Positions 46,697 through 59,216 are shown, counted from the first letter of the stretch. The stretch: DNA of 64,000 bases from Paulownia fortunei (GCA_019321725.1 CM033118.1:15526071-15590070), one strand, 5' to 3'. Notes: a model not told the origin generated them from the letters alone. A program made the numbers and translations.

Positions 46697-48287
46697 TGTT
46701 GTGAAATTTAGTGAATGCAGGTACACATTATCGTTAAGTTCCCACGAGAACTATTGAATTATTAAGTACCAAAATTATGTTAACTCTAATTTTATTTGAA
46801 TAAATGCAAGAATATTTTTATGATTAAAAACTAAATCCAACTAAACTAAACTAATAATAAAAAATATTTAAATATGAAATTCACTAACTTACAATATCTA
46901 GAGTTGTAATTTCACCATAATTAGTTTGAATTGAATGATTCATCTCATCAATCTCAATTTATGTCCTAGATGGTAGTCGAGAATCTCTAAATTATACACT
47001 AGCCTCTCCAGAGGTCTAACGAAAATATCATCAATTGCTAACCCACTATATTTTTATGTGAATTACAACAACCAATAATTCATTAGATTTTATATATCTC
47101 AAACATGACTATACAAAATATGTAAATATATTTATATCTCACATATAATTTATGATTTTCTACACATAAAATTAGACACGTATATCACTTCTCGGGTCAT
47201 TATGATTAGCAATTCATTCAATTAGTAGTCAAATAATTAGAAGCATTAAAAATCATGTAGAAAATTGAAAAATAAATCCAGACTTGAATTGATAAAAATA
47301 TTCAAAATATTTTAATTAGATTACATCATAACCCTAGAAAATGAAATTAGTTCATAATGGTAAAAATGAATAATAATATGCAATATTCATGAACATATTT
47401 AAAGAGAAAAAAAATAAAAAATAAAATAGAACTTAAAAGAGGATGAGTTTCTTTCTTTGTGATATCTTTTTCTTTAATCTTGAAAGAAATCTCTCATCTT
47501 CCTCTTGTTTTTTTCTCTTCTTACTTCTTCTTTCTTGACTTTTCTCCACTACTGTCCTCTCTAACTCTAATTTGGAGGTTTTTCAAGTGTTAAAAATCAG
47601 ATAGATAATGCCATAAAGAGGGAAAAATGTTCATTTTAGCCTTATTTGTTCGCCTAGCAACACATAGATGCTACACATTCCATCCAAAATAGTCTCTGCA
47701 GTGCCTAGGTGCAATAGGGCAGCGCTTTGTTGTTCGAGATTAGTTTATGCAGTGCCTGTAGCCTATTTCAACTGATTTTCACCACTTTACAAGACAAACT
47801 GCCTTTTGGTATCTACATACGAATTATAGTCCTATCTCTTATATTTCTATATCTTCATGATTCAGCTCAATATGACATATGTGGAGAGAGTTATACTGAA
47901 AATACCAAAATATATCATACTATAAAGTTCCAGTCCAATGTTGAATTTTGAACTCTATTTTTCTCATTGAGATCAAAAGAACTGAATTTTGTGTAAACAT
48001 AAAGGTTGTAGATATATTGCTTGACTTTTCAATGGATTAAAAATTAAGTCAATATGATATTGGGGTAAAAACTTATGATTGAAATACAAACTTTGTCATC
48101 AGTAGCAGTACAATGCGGGTTCTTTCAAAATTTCAATCAAGTTTTTATTTCTTTCCGTTTTCTTCTCATTTTGCCATTACCCACAAGATTTCAAACTAAA
48201 TGTATAAAAAGTAACATAAACACTCAAAAACTAATCAAAAATTTAAGCAAATTATACTCAATTAATAGGTATAAAATCCACTCATCA
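46697..48287 (-). repeat. Gypsy LTR copy C
   Basis: Minus-strand start TGATGAGTGGATTTTATACC at 48287. The end corresponds to TTGTTGTGAAATTTAG at 46697. It is 1591 bp long, close to copy A (1649 bp), with which it aligns throughout. Confidence 0.8.
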
Positions 48288-50191
48288 AATACTCCCAAAA
48301 TTTAACATTTTGTTAGTCCTTGAGTAAAAGAAAGAAATAAAACATGTAAATTAACAAGTGATAATCAAACTTATTAACCAAATGAATCTTGAAAATTATT
48401 GTGAGTTTATAACTTACAGAAATCTCAAAATATTATCAAAATGCATGATTTCAACTCAAGTGTCATTTCTATCCATTTTTAAATCCTTAGAGTGCGTGTA
48501 TGTCTAGCCTCTTACATCTATCTCTTCACCACTCGGATTAGTTTATGCAAACTCACAACTAAATTATTGATCTTTTATTTATGTGATCTTTAACTCTATA
48601 TACTTGTTTTTCATGTCACTTTTCACTAATGTAAACTAACACAGCATTAAAGATCATAAGGAGTTCAAAAGCTTATAATGTGTGGCTAAAGTAATAGTAG
48701 GATAAAAGACAATATAGTAGCTCAAATTACTCACAGCACACAACTATTTTAGACCATTGTTGATGAGCACAACCACTTATTTGTCTCACACCTTCAAGAA
48801 CATTTCATCTCTTGATTAATCACACCACTTTATGCATTAAACTCCCTTTTTTCATATATTGAAATCCTATACCCCCAAACTTATCTGTTTTTATGAACAA
48901 TGGGTATTGCACTATTTTCTCATCTTTTTTTTATATTTTTTGGAAGGTTTGTATAAATCACCACCTTTGTTTTTTAAAAAAGCATTTTCAATGCTCAAAA
49001 TGATATTAGTAGAATAGCCATGAGCTGAGTGTTGGGTAATATGTAAAGATAAATAGTTTATTTCAATTTTTTAGTTGAGGTTGATTTGTATAACGAGAAA
49101 GAAAATAGCATAACAAGCTTAACGAGGAACATTAGAGATTATACATCATAAACAGAATGGGTTGAAAGGCACAAACTATACAAAAATAGCTTAAATCACT
49201 TCTCTAATGTTATAAAATCTAGGATTTTACCTTGAATGACAATCAAATAAGTTTTAGAATTAAAATGAGATCGTTAAAAGTATCGAGTTCACATAAACTT
49301 TCTCTAAGCAAGCAGAAAAATTAAATATTCAATACTATATACTCAATATGTCAAAAAAATTATAAGAAAGGTAAAATGTCATAAAAGTCAAGCACACACA
49401 TAAACACAACATTCATCAATTTCTAAAAATTATAAATAAACAAGATCAAATGAAGTACATACATCCTCAAATTTAGAACTAACATTGTCCTCAATGTTAA
49501 ATAAAACAAGATAAAATATAGAAGACTTCTCTGAATGAGGATAGTGTTAGTTCTCATCAGCTTTATCACCATTCTCTTCAAGAATATTGATGAATGTGCA
49601 CTTATTTATTGGTGACATATCACTGCATACTTTACAAATTATTCCCCAAACTTGAGTTGGATCATCAAATAAAAACAAAAAAATTAATCAAACTAAAAGA
49701 AAAAATGAATATTAAACAATTAAATAGACCTACATAACAAAAATAAAAGAAAATGTAAAGTATTTGGGTTGCATCCTAAGAAGCGCTTAATTTACAGTTT
49801 TCAGCCGAACTTCTTCCTTGCTCAACTAGGGTCCAAAAATAAGTATTTCTCATAATATGTCTTTGTATACTCCAAAAGTGTAGGTGATCCCTAAGGATAA
49901 GCATAGTGAACACAATCCGACATGGGATCAAATACTTTTTGTACATTATTGAGTGCATGCCCGATAACCAAAAATAGTTGTCCTTACGTGAAGAGGATAT
50001 CTCTATCCTTTTCAATATCAGGAATAATAAAATATATATGAATAACAGATTTGTCAACATCCTTAAGTATACCTTTATTTTCCACCATAGAAATGATAAA
50101 AATGTCGTAAGAGTCAAACACATATATAAACACAACATTTATCAATTTCTAAAAGTTATAAACAAACAAGATTAAATGAAACACATACTTT
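46697..50191 (-). mobile_element. Nested, truncated Gypsy element: 3' LTR and 3' internal part
   Basis: LTR copy C (46697-48287) is followed on the higher side by a polypurine tract (minus AAATTTTGGGAGTA) and about 1.9 kb of internal sequence. The internal part has the Tat/Athila hallmarks ATTGAGGACAATGTTAG (about 49483-49499, minus) and AGCGCTTCTTAGGATGCAAC (about 49768-49788, minus). There is no 5' LTR and no pol. A piece of about 88 bp at 49373-49460 is repeated at 50098-50185 beside the right edge. Flanks CTCCT (46692-46696) and TTCCT (50192-50196) resemble a target duplication. The minus frame at 49776-50138 is not a convincing protein. Confidence 0.72.
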
Positions 50192-50735
50192 TCCTAGGGG
50201 TGCAATGGCACACGAGCTCTTCCTAGGGCATGATGGCACGAGACCTCCTTTTAGGGGTTGAAGGCGCACGAGCTTTTCTCGAGAGAATAGCGTAGACCTT
50301 TTCTTAGGGCACGAAGGTGCGTGAGCTCTTCATGGGGGCACGAGGGCGTGAAGGTACTCAAGTTCCTCTTGGGAGATAACAGTGCGAGACCTTCTCTTAG
50401 GGGTTTCATAGGCGACTAGCTCCGCTTAGAATGTAATGACATGATGGCGCATGAGCTCCTCCTTGAAGACAATAGCGCATACCTCCTCTTAGGGCGCGAA
50501 GGCACGTGAGCTCGTCATAGAGATGCAATGGCACAAGACCTCATCTTGGGGGTGCGTAGGCAGCTAGCTCCTCTTAAGACATGAGGTCGCAATGACGTCT
50601 GAGCTTCTCCTAGAGATGCAAAGGTGCATGAGCTCCTCTTGGGGGCACAAAGATGGCGAGATCCTCTTGGAATGAGTCGATACGATAACGTGCGAGCTCC
50701 TCTTGGGATGTGCGGGCTCATGCACCTTTGCTGCC
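50192..50735. repeat. GAGCTC-rich minisatellite, block 3
   Basis: Continuation of block 2 after the nested element, with many units of the form GGGGTGCAATGGCACACGAGCTCCTCTT. Reading frames here are repeat-derived and not genes. Confidence 0.85.
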
Positions 50736-50780
50736 TCACGACTTTGGATCTTGACTGCAATCTCAATGACCAGGTATTAA

Positions 50781-50802
50781 GTTCCCACAAACAATGCCAA
50801 AA
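50781..50802 (-). other. Primer-binding site of the LARD-like element
   Basis: Minus-strand TTGGCATTGTTTGTGGGAAC directly follows the 5' LTR end. It is a mutated form of the TGGCGCCGTCTGTGGGAA sequence found at the primer-binding site of many plant Ty3/Gypsy elements. Confidence 0.7.
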
Positions 50803-51188
50803 TAATGTGGTATCACTCTTTTTAATAGTATTCTTGTTAAGCGCGGGTTGATGAGTAGGTCATTGTCTGTATCACAAATAATCATTAAGGTTGTCGGGGG
50901 GTATATCCAGCAAAAATCCTCTAATACTCAAGTTAGTTCCTGAAACAAGTACATGTAAATCAGAAATATTTAGAGTATATAAGTAAGTAATTAATCGTAT
51001 ACCTTTTAATAATAAAAATTAGAAGTATTCATAATATTGATACGATGGTTTTTATGGGATTGGATTTTAAAGCCTATTGCCTATTTTATCTATTATCTTA
51101 TGGAGTTCATGAACTCAATATATTGGGTATTATCTTTATTCCAATTTATAATTTAGACTTCAACCTACTTTGAACTCACAGACTATCA
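50803..51188 (-). repeat. 5' LTR of the LARD-like element
   Basis: Minus-strand start TGATAGTCTGTGAGTT at 51188. The body aligns with 44610-44976 (for example AAAACC.TC.TATCA, ATTATTAAAAGGTATACGAT), with a few indels. Confidence 0.75.
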
Positions 51189-51193
51189 AATAT

Positions 51194-52430
51194 ATATACA
51201 TATAGATATACAATTACATATAATATATTCTTAAAACATCTAGTAATCTTTGGCATTATCTATTCTATAACTCCAAAAGTACTTAAAAATTAGGCAACTT
51301 AATACAACTATCAGTGTCACGCATTTCGGTTTCTTAACGGTTTCCTTTTGCCATTTTTACTCTTTCAATCTAATTACTCACTGTAAGTTTATTTTAATGT
51401 TTATGTTGCATTTTTTTTCTTTTTTGCCTAACTCTTTGATATTTTATGTTTGATTTATGACAAACGAAAATTCTTTAGTATATTTTCTTTTTTCTTTAGC
51501 ATTTTTTTTTTGAGTGAGCAAGTCTCTCATTAAAGATATTGTTCATTTTGGCTTGATCCTGAATATTATGTTTAGCCTCATAGGTTTAAAAGATCTCTTG
51601 TAGGGGAAGGAATCATCTCCGCTATAAAAGCGCACAAGCCACTCTCTACACACATGATATGGGATGAATCTCCTCCATATCAATTATACCCAGGGAGAGG
51701 TGTAGTGCACTCGAGTGGAGACCACAGAGATTATCACAGACGGCACCATTTGATGTTTCAAGTACAAAATACATCAAGAAATATGAACCCACAAACTCTA
51801 ACATTCCAGGATGCCACAAGTTGATTTGCACGAGCTTACAAATAATGTTAATTTGACCTCCAAGGTGTTGGGGAGGCCAGTATAGACATTTCGAAACTTA
51901 AGTTAATAATCAGACGTGAAAAACGCTCTCTCAATTTATAAAAATTCAGAAAAATATTAAAGAGAAGTGTATTCAAAGAAAATGGAACATTTTTCTTGGA
52001 ACCTAAGACTCATATTTATAATTTGACCTTACTTGGGACAAAAAAAAGAAATTTTAACCATATATTGTTATAATTGTCTAGTGGACATGTCACTAGTTTA
52101 TAGATTTACTCCAAATAATATATTTTGTCATTATCCATAAATAACTATTTAGTTTTGTCCTTTTATGCTAATTACCAGGTTAACTTAAACTTATACCATT
52201 TTTCTTTTTTACAATATTGTGCCCGAGCTGAGGAGGTCAACTCGAACTCGCACCACGTTATCTTCCATTGAATCCCATGTTTCACCTGTCCAGGTCAACT
52301 CGGCCTCAAATCAATGATCATACAAGGACAAAGCTCCCTCCGACCAGGTTCAATTGTTATCGGGTAGACTTCAAACTACTACTATATCTCAGCTCGTTTC
52401 TATAGGCCCCAAGGTGGGTATCCTACCACA
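51194..52430 (-). mobile_element. Another Gypsy-type 5' LTR with primer-binding site
   Basis: On the minus strand the LTR runs from TGTGGTAGGATACCC (52430) to GAAACATCA (51751), 680 bp, and is followed at once by AATGGTGCCGTCTGTGATAA (51731-51750), a slightly changed Gypsy primer-binding site. A TATA-like TATAAATATGAG (about 52011-52022) lies inside the LTR. About 550 bp of internal sequence follows, until the LARD-like element, which seems to have inserted into it. No coding domain remains. Confidence 0.6.
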
Positions 52431-53202
52431 CTGCTATTCAAATGTAAATTATAGAAATACTAAGTCCAATTATTCAAAATTCATATACACCTATTGTAAA
52501 CAAAGCCCAACCATACCATATCAATTATGATGATATCTCGATATTCAAATTAATTTTGGAAGTATCACATATATACATATTACATAGTGTTTTTAATGTT
52601 AGATTTGGCTTAATTATATTTGTGGATAGTGGTGCTCAATTATGCTAGAAGATCTATATTGTATCATGAAAATGGTTTCATATGATTTTAGTTCCTATTT
52701 AGTAAAACCTTTGAAAATGTGCTATAGTAGTTCTCTTTTAAAATGAATAGCTTGGTCGATCCATTATTTTTTACACCATTGGTGATCAATAAGGTGCAAA
52801 ATTATTTAATCACAATTTTATTAAATATTAATATAATAATTGTATTTTTCTATTTTATTTTTTATAAGTAAAAATATTAAAAATAGTATTAAGAATAAGT
52901 TACCGATACAAAAATATGTGTATAAAAATAAAAAATAATAATATATAAAAGTAATAATTCAATACTTGATACAGTTTAGTAAATCAAAACAAAAAATGAA
53001 AACTCAAATAAAAAATTGAAACCTAATTAAATAATATATTTTATAACAATTAAAACTAAATATAAATTTATTTTTTTAATTTGATTTCAAAATATATAAT
53101 TTTTTTAATTTTAATTCAATTAGATCCATTTATGATATTATGATTTTCCCTAATAGTACACGATTTCAAAGAATGAACTATAATGTAGCGATTCAAGTCT
53201 CA
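52431..53202. other. Intergenic, nothing recognised
   Basis: AT-rich DNA between the Gypsy LTR and the SINE. No gene or clear repeat was found. Confidence 0.5.
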
Positions 53203-53563
53203 ATCACATCACGCTCCCGAGGCACAGCTCAACTGGTGGATCAATCAACATATTTCTCGCTTCCAACGGCAGGGTGGGGGTTCGAATCCTGGTGGGAACC
53301 TGCGGCTGAATTTCGGTATGGAGCAATCACTGTATTCCCAGTGGGACCCTACGACCGGAGTTTAGTATGGAACAATCACTTTGGAGGCGTCTCCTTATGC
53401 GCAGAAGTGTACAGTTATGGGGAACCTGTGATCCAGTTTGAGGCATATCCCACGATTTACCTCCTTTTAGGTGTTTGGGCAAGTGGTTAGAAGGTCCAGG
53501 ACTGACTGGTGTAAACTAAAAATTTGGGTATAAAAAAAAAAAAAAAAGTATCCATCACATCAC
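53203..53563 (+). mobile_element. tRNA-derived SINE with target duplications
   Basis: A 10-bp direct repeat ATCACATCAC (53203-53212 and 53554-53563) flanks a 341-bp body. The head has an A-box-like CACAGCTCAACTGGTGG (about 53222-53238) and a perfect B box GGTTCGAATCC (53279-53289), the internal RNA polymerase III promoter. The tail ends in a run of 15 or more A. A long open frame over it (53140-53490) is accidental. It would have been moved by a LINE reverse transcriptase. Confidence 0.88.
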
Positions 53564-53574
53564 TTTCTGAATTA

Positions 53575-53822
53575 GTTATTATAATCACTGAGGGATTATC
53601 TATTCATCTTCGTATGGAACAGTGTAGCCAACCATTTTGACTTATTCAAAACCATTGAATTATATAATTCTATATATTGGTATGGTTGGTGGAAATTGTT
53701 ACAGCTTGACTTTTCGTTTAAAAATATTTTATTTTAGAGGGCATCTTTCTAATTTTTTCTAATTTATAGAGGGCATTTTTCTGAATTCTGCATGGCCAAA
53801 AGTTGAACAAAAAACAAAAGTG
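53575..53822 (+). promoter_or_regulatory. Relic of the NLR upstream module (copy 4)
   Basis: Matches 43745-43985 (ATTATAATCACTGAGGGAT, AACAGTGTAGCCAACCAT, GGGCATC.TTCTGAATTCTGCAT, GCCAAAAGTTGAACAA), which in turn matches the region before the intact NLR. No NLR coding sequence follows. Part of the end (about 53735-53775) is repeated. Confidence 0.6.
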
Positions 53823-55832
53823 ATTGTTGCAATTTTTCTCCTTGCGAGTGTGCTACAGGAAAAAAACATTAATGACAAAATAAGAAATAAAAATGTGAGT
53901 TTTCCTTCATAATGACAATAAGTATTATTTTGTGACAATAACTATTATAAATTTTGGGAATAAGAATTAATATGTAACCTGATAATTAGTTGTATATGTA
54001 TAGTGATAATTTACTAATAATAAAACTCGTCATTATTAATCGTGTCAAGATTTTTATTGTGTCAATAATAACTATAATAACAACTTAAATGAAACTTTTA
54101 TTATTGAAAAATTATAAAAATTAAATTGTGATAAGATAAAATTTTATCATTTAATATCTTATCTATAATATTTATATTTTATAGTGAAATTGGTGTTGGG
54201 CAGCTGGAGTTTGAACGTCTTCATTTACTAGAGGAAGAGAAAATACATGCATGATGCCCGTACCAATCATTGCTCTATTTATTAGCATGACAATGACCAC
54301 TTTTTCTCAATTATTCATTGGTGGATTTCAAAGAAATTTCCTACCTCTTCCAACTAAATACCCAGCATTCTACCAATATAGACAATATTGACAATCAACA
54401 AAGGTGATTGTTGCAAATTTTCTCAGACTGACATTATAAGAAAACAAATATTAATAATAAAAATTTATTTGATAATTGATGCACTTTTTCTTCAAGTCTT
54501 CAACTTGTTAGTTTGAAAAAAATTGGGATGTAGATCACTATCTCAGTTACAAAAAGTTATTAGAGCATTGGGATTATTTCTATGAAAACTTTTTGATACT
54601 CAAATCACAACGGGGAGGAGGATAAAAATGGAGAGTAAATGATTAGAAATTTTCATAATAGTATAATGGGTTCTTGTATTTTTTTTAAATGGTAAATAAA
54701 GTATGGAAAGGATTGTTGGTTAAAGGTTTTATTTGGTTCATACAGTGCGTGGTCTTTGTTGGGCCTCATGGCCCATGAATTATGATTATTTGTATCGATT
54801 CATCTTGGGCCTCTTAAAATTGGGTCATTCCTCGTTAATAATGTGTTAAGTTATAAAATATATTATTTTATAATAATAATAATTTTTATAAATTTAATAA
54901 TAAAGATAATAAATATTTAAATTATCATTATTAATAATAAATGACATACACTATAATATTATAAATTATTATTTAATTTTTATGACGACTTTTAATATTT
55001 TATTCATTGGTGGATTCCAAATAATTTTCTTGCTTCCTCGTACCAAATAAGCATTATCCTAATTTAGTCAAGACAGAGTTGTTATAAAATTATTAGGCCC
55101 CCATGAGAACCAAACTTAATTCATGCGACTTGTGCTTTGTTCTTCGTCATCTAAGCCCCTTTGTATTCAATAATTCATTCATCTTTGAGTCCATAAAGCT
55201 ATTGGCATACAACTTATCAGGTGAATCAAACTTTTGCACTTCAATTCTTTATTTCTAGAGCTTTTTTTTTTTTTTTTTTTGCGCAGCTGTTTACTTTAAT
55301 TTCTAATATTATCCAGTGGTATCTTGCATGTTGGGTAAATGCATTCTTTCATTCATTTTTTTTTTTTTAAGATTTTATTTTCTTTTGATGAATTTTCAGG
55401 ATATTATTTCACGGATTATGAGTGTTGCAAAGTGTTAATCATAGTAAAAGAAACTTCAGAAATTTAGTAAGAAAATTATTTGGTTATGAACTTCATGAAA
55501 ATAGATACAAGTGAAGAAACATCAATTTATTATACAATAGCTTATGAGCTGCACTCACTTTGACTTATTTACTAATCGCCAAGTTTGTATTGAAGCTGGT
55601 GGTTCGATTCACGTTCATATTTAAATTGAATTTTTGTTTCAATTAACGTATTTTCTTAGACTCTTTCCTAATTTTTTTTCTCTACATCTCTCGTAAATTT
55701 TCTTTATACATCTTTCTTAAAATTTATCTCTATTGATTTTTCTTGAAATATCACTAAAAACTATATAAATTTGAGATGTGTTTATGAGAAGGTAGTTTTG
55801 ATAGTTACCCACTATTATGAATAAAGGTGTGA

Positions 55833-55938
55833 TTGACTAAAAAGAAAGAGATTTGTAATTGTTCATGATTGGGTTAAAACGAGTCTTGACTATAAAGAAA
55901 GAGATTTGTAATTGTTCATGATTGGGTTAAAACGATTT
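55833..55938. repeat. 53-bp tandem duplication
   Basis: Two head-to-tail copies of a unit containing AAAGAAAGAGATTTGTAATT and GTTCATGATTGGGTTAAAAC start at 55833 and 55886. They are nearly identical. Confidence 0.9.
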
Positions 55939-56796
55939 TTGGCAAATTTAATTCGATATATATGAATCGAAATTTCTACTATGTAAAAGTACATTTGACC
56001 TATATTATGTGTTTATGTCATCCAACCAGTAGAATTAGAGCCAATAATTGCATGGGCATGAATTTTATGGTTAAAAAATTAATTAATAAATATTTTTTTA
56101 AAATAAAAAAATGAACATAAAATTTTCATCATTTGTAGATCTTGGGAGGTAGGTAGGTAGGTAGGTCACAAGGCTAGTTGAGAGAAAAATCAAACCCTAG
56201 TTTGAGACTCATTGTTTTGGGCTTAAAATTGAACTTGACTTTGTCGTTTTTTGTTGCATGATTTTTATGCCATGTTGCGGAGAATGAACAAAGGTCAGAA
56301 ATAATATATCATTCTTTAAAATCGGAAATAATTTGAATTTTTGACCGAAATTTGGAATCGCTAGTCAAAATATGGGTTGGAGCAGTGGAGAAGACGCCAA
56401 AAATTGCTGACCTAACTCGGCCAGCTGGTGCTGGCCCAAACAACTAAAAAAGTGTTTGGCTCCAACCATTATAAACAATTCGTCCACATTTGCGATGGTG
56501 CACTTTTGGGTGCGCCATGCTTTTTCGGACAATGGTGTCCGTCCCCTCTATTGATTGATTATTTTATTATTATATTTTTAATAGGGATTATGTTTTAATT
56601 AATGTTTTTGACCCTTTAGTAAATTAACTTTGAATTTATTGTATTAATTTCAATAAAAATTAAATAAAATATATTTTTACATATTAGAGTGCATGAAAAA
56701 TTATTTTTTATGGGTCAAAATTTTCTGCATAATTAGAAAAATATGCTTCATCTTCTATGTGGATGGTTATTGGATTAAAATCCTCTACACGTGTTC

Positions 56797-56823
56797 ATAT
56801 ATATATATATATATATATATATT
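56797..56823. repeat. AT microsatellite
   Basis: About thirteen AT units. Confidence 0.95.
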
Positions 56824-57749
56824 TTATTAATTGTATTTTTTTATATGATTATTTTTGTGATGCAATTAAAATTGAATTGATGCGATATGAATTATGTATA
56901 ATATAAATATGTAGATATTGATATTTTGGTGCTCGTATAAATTGAGAATTTATTATTTTATTACTTGTTCGGATGAGAGTGAAGAAGAAAAGAGGATGGA
57001 GGCTCGGTCAACCCTAGAACTTTTGGTTTTCTCTATTTTAATATTTTCTTTTTCTTTTTCTTTTTTTTTTAATTTAATTGGATACTCGATCGGGTATTAA
57101 GATGTATTATTACGACCTGATAAATTATAATCGAGTACTCAAAAAACTAAATTTTCTTTTAAAAAAAGTTATACAATCGGTCGGGTCGGATCCAAAAATT
57201 CAAACTTAAGACGATATCTCTCCGTGAAAAAATCTTACGAAACTCCTGTCATAGGAAATTATTCATCTTGAAACATCCAATCGCTATCCCTCTAAATGTA
57301 TTCACGTCAAAAATATTTATTCAAAAACGAATCTATGTGATGTGGCATGAATCACTCATTGATTCACAAGAATGCCAAGTAATTAAAAATTAAAGAGAGA
57401 AAAGTATCTAGCAACTTATTCATCCTTAAAAAACAAACCCTAATGAGAGGTCTCCAACCTTATAATTAGTCCAAAACCTGACAAACTTGAGAAAAGAAAA
57501 TTTGAGATAAGTCTTAAAGATATTAAAAATGCTAGATAAAACATATCTTAATCAAACTATGCATTCTGAGGGTGGTCTTATTGGTGCACAGAGTCATACT
57601 CCTTGCCTACGACATCATTCTCCCCAAGGTGAAGAAGATTCGTCCTCGAAAGGAGAGGTGCTTCACATTAAAAACATTAGATATATGCAAATGACTAGGG
57701 ATGAACAAATAATATATGTTACAGATTTAAGTTTGCAAAATTAAATATA

Positions 57750-59216
57750 AATTGTGTTAAATAATAAATTTATAAAGAGTTTCAAATTATTCCACATGAA
57801 AATTATTTGAATTTTTCAAGTTTATATTTCTTAAAAGATAAGTTGGATGTGGTTTAGATTACAAAAAAAAAAATTATATTATAACTAAGAATCAAAGTAA
57901 TAAAAATATTGAAAATTAAAGAACCGTTCTTGAGTTTTAGATAAAGAAATAATTATTTATTATTCTTTCTACCTCTTTTAAATGTCACTATTGAAATTCA
58001 TACATAATGAATGTTCTAATAGGAAGATATTATTATATAGATGATGAATTAAGGTAATCATGATATTGTCTCAATATCTGTAAATTATCTTTTAACACCA
58101 ACATTTGTTTATGGGATCAAGTATTTATATACACATTTGTTTATAAAAAATCAAGAATCACCACAAAATATGGAGAGTTTAATCAAAAATTAAGACAATA
58201 ATACAATACATTTAAACATTATACATCTTGATAACCATCCATCTTTCTCCATTAAGAGGTTCACCCTTTCTCCTCAGTCAAGTTAAATTTAAAAAAGACA
58301 TCATGAAAGTAGAAAATACTCAAAATATAAGAAAAACTAAAGAAGACATTTCAATTACTATTAGAAAACTTAGCCTAAAAAAATATAACAATAAAACTTT
58401 ATCCCATCTTCTCTAAGGGTTTTTTGTGTATCTTGAATGACTTTCAAGAGTTTCTATTTATAATAAAAGTGTCTAAATTGACAACTCCAAATGCATTCCA
58501 AATTTAATTTAAATGTGCTTTAAGTTCATATGTTTTTCTTGGATTTGAATTTTGTCATATATTTTTCTCTATAAAATAAGTTAATTTCAAAAGAGTGCAC
58601 AACATGGAAGTTGTAAATGTTTCTGTTAGCTTCAGTTTTCAAGTTGAATCACCTAATTCAGACTACTAGAGAAAAAAATATGCTTGATTTAAGAGATGTA
58701 TCACCATAAATAGACTTATTCCATTGCACATATTTGGACAAATTTTCTACTTTTATCATGACTAAGCTTTGAACAACAAAGTTGTAGCTTTATTTATTGT
58801 CTTTCAAATGAATTAATATTTAGGTTCATAGGGATTTTGAGTATGTAGTTATGCTCAAAATACAAAAAAATGTACAAGTTTGGAAACATGCTGATATTAA
58901 ATTTAATGCAAACCCAAATAATCACTTGTGAAGTGCAAGTGATTTCTTGTATGTATTTTGATCTACACATGATGAATTTAGATAAAAATGACCATTTCTC
59001 TTTATATTATAATGCTTTTTTGATCCAAAAAAATATTATCTCTCAATATACTCACGAAACGTGTTGTTTTCTTTGATTTTATTTTGGCTCTTTTTGATCT
59101 TTGTTTGTTTATTGATTCTCTAACACAAAATATTAATAAAAACTTTATTAATAAAAATAAAACAAGAAAAGTATAAATGATTTGATATAAAAATATATCA
59201 AAATATGTACTTATCA
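57750..59216 (-). repeat. 3' LTR of the right-hand Gypsy element
   Basis: Minus-strand start TGATAAGTACATATTTTGAT at 59216 is directly after the polypurine tract GTGTGGGGAATT. A TATA box TATAAATAG lies at 58454-58462 (minus), where the LTR promoter would be. The far end was not found; 57750 is a placeholder. Confidence 0.5.

Larger units (their letters stand above)
44610..51188 (-). mobile_element. Non-autonomous Gypsy-type LTR element with minisatellites (LARD-like)
   Basis: Two related LTRs (44610-44976 and 50803-51188; TGAT... at the minus-strand start) are flanked by a perfect 5-bp target duplication AATAT at 44605-44609 and 51189-51193. A primer-binding site follows the 5' LTR and a G-rich polypurine tract precedes the 3' LTR, fixing the minus orientation. 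The internal part contains no recognisable gag or pol, only two families of tandem repeats (GAGCTC-rich about 30 bp units and 52-bp units). A second Gypsy element is nested at 46697-50191. Without it the element is about 3.1 kb. Confidence 0.82.
53823..57749. other. Intergenic AT-rich region
   Basis: Nearly 4 kb without a recognisable gene. It contains a 53-bp tandem duplication (55833-55938), poly-T runs (55263-55281, 55359-55369) and an AT microsatellite (56797-56823). On the minus strand at about 57600-57670 a short LSRTNLLHLGEND stretch resembles the C-terminal end of Gypsy polyproteins, but it is too short to call. Confidence 0.5.

Noticed and set aside
49776..50138. 120-residue minus-strand frame
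   Set aside because: It lies in the Gypsy 3' internal non-coding region next to the AGCGCTTCTTAGGATGCAAC motif; composition is not protein-like.
53279..53289. Perfect B box suggesting a tRNA gene
   Set aside because: No cloverleaf can be drawn around it; the 341-bp body with poly-A tail and target duplications is a SINE.
53140..53490. 116-residue plus-strand frame
   Set aside because: It coincides with the SINE, which has pol III boxes, target duplications and a poly-A tail; the frame is accidental.
57529..57744. 71-residue plus-strand frame
   Set aside because: The minus strand here resembles the tail of a Gypsy polyprotein; the plus frame has no support.
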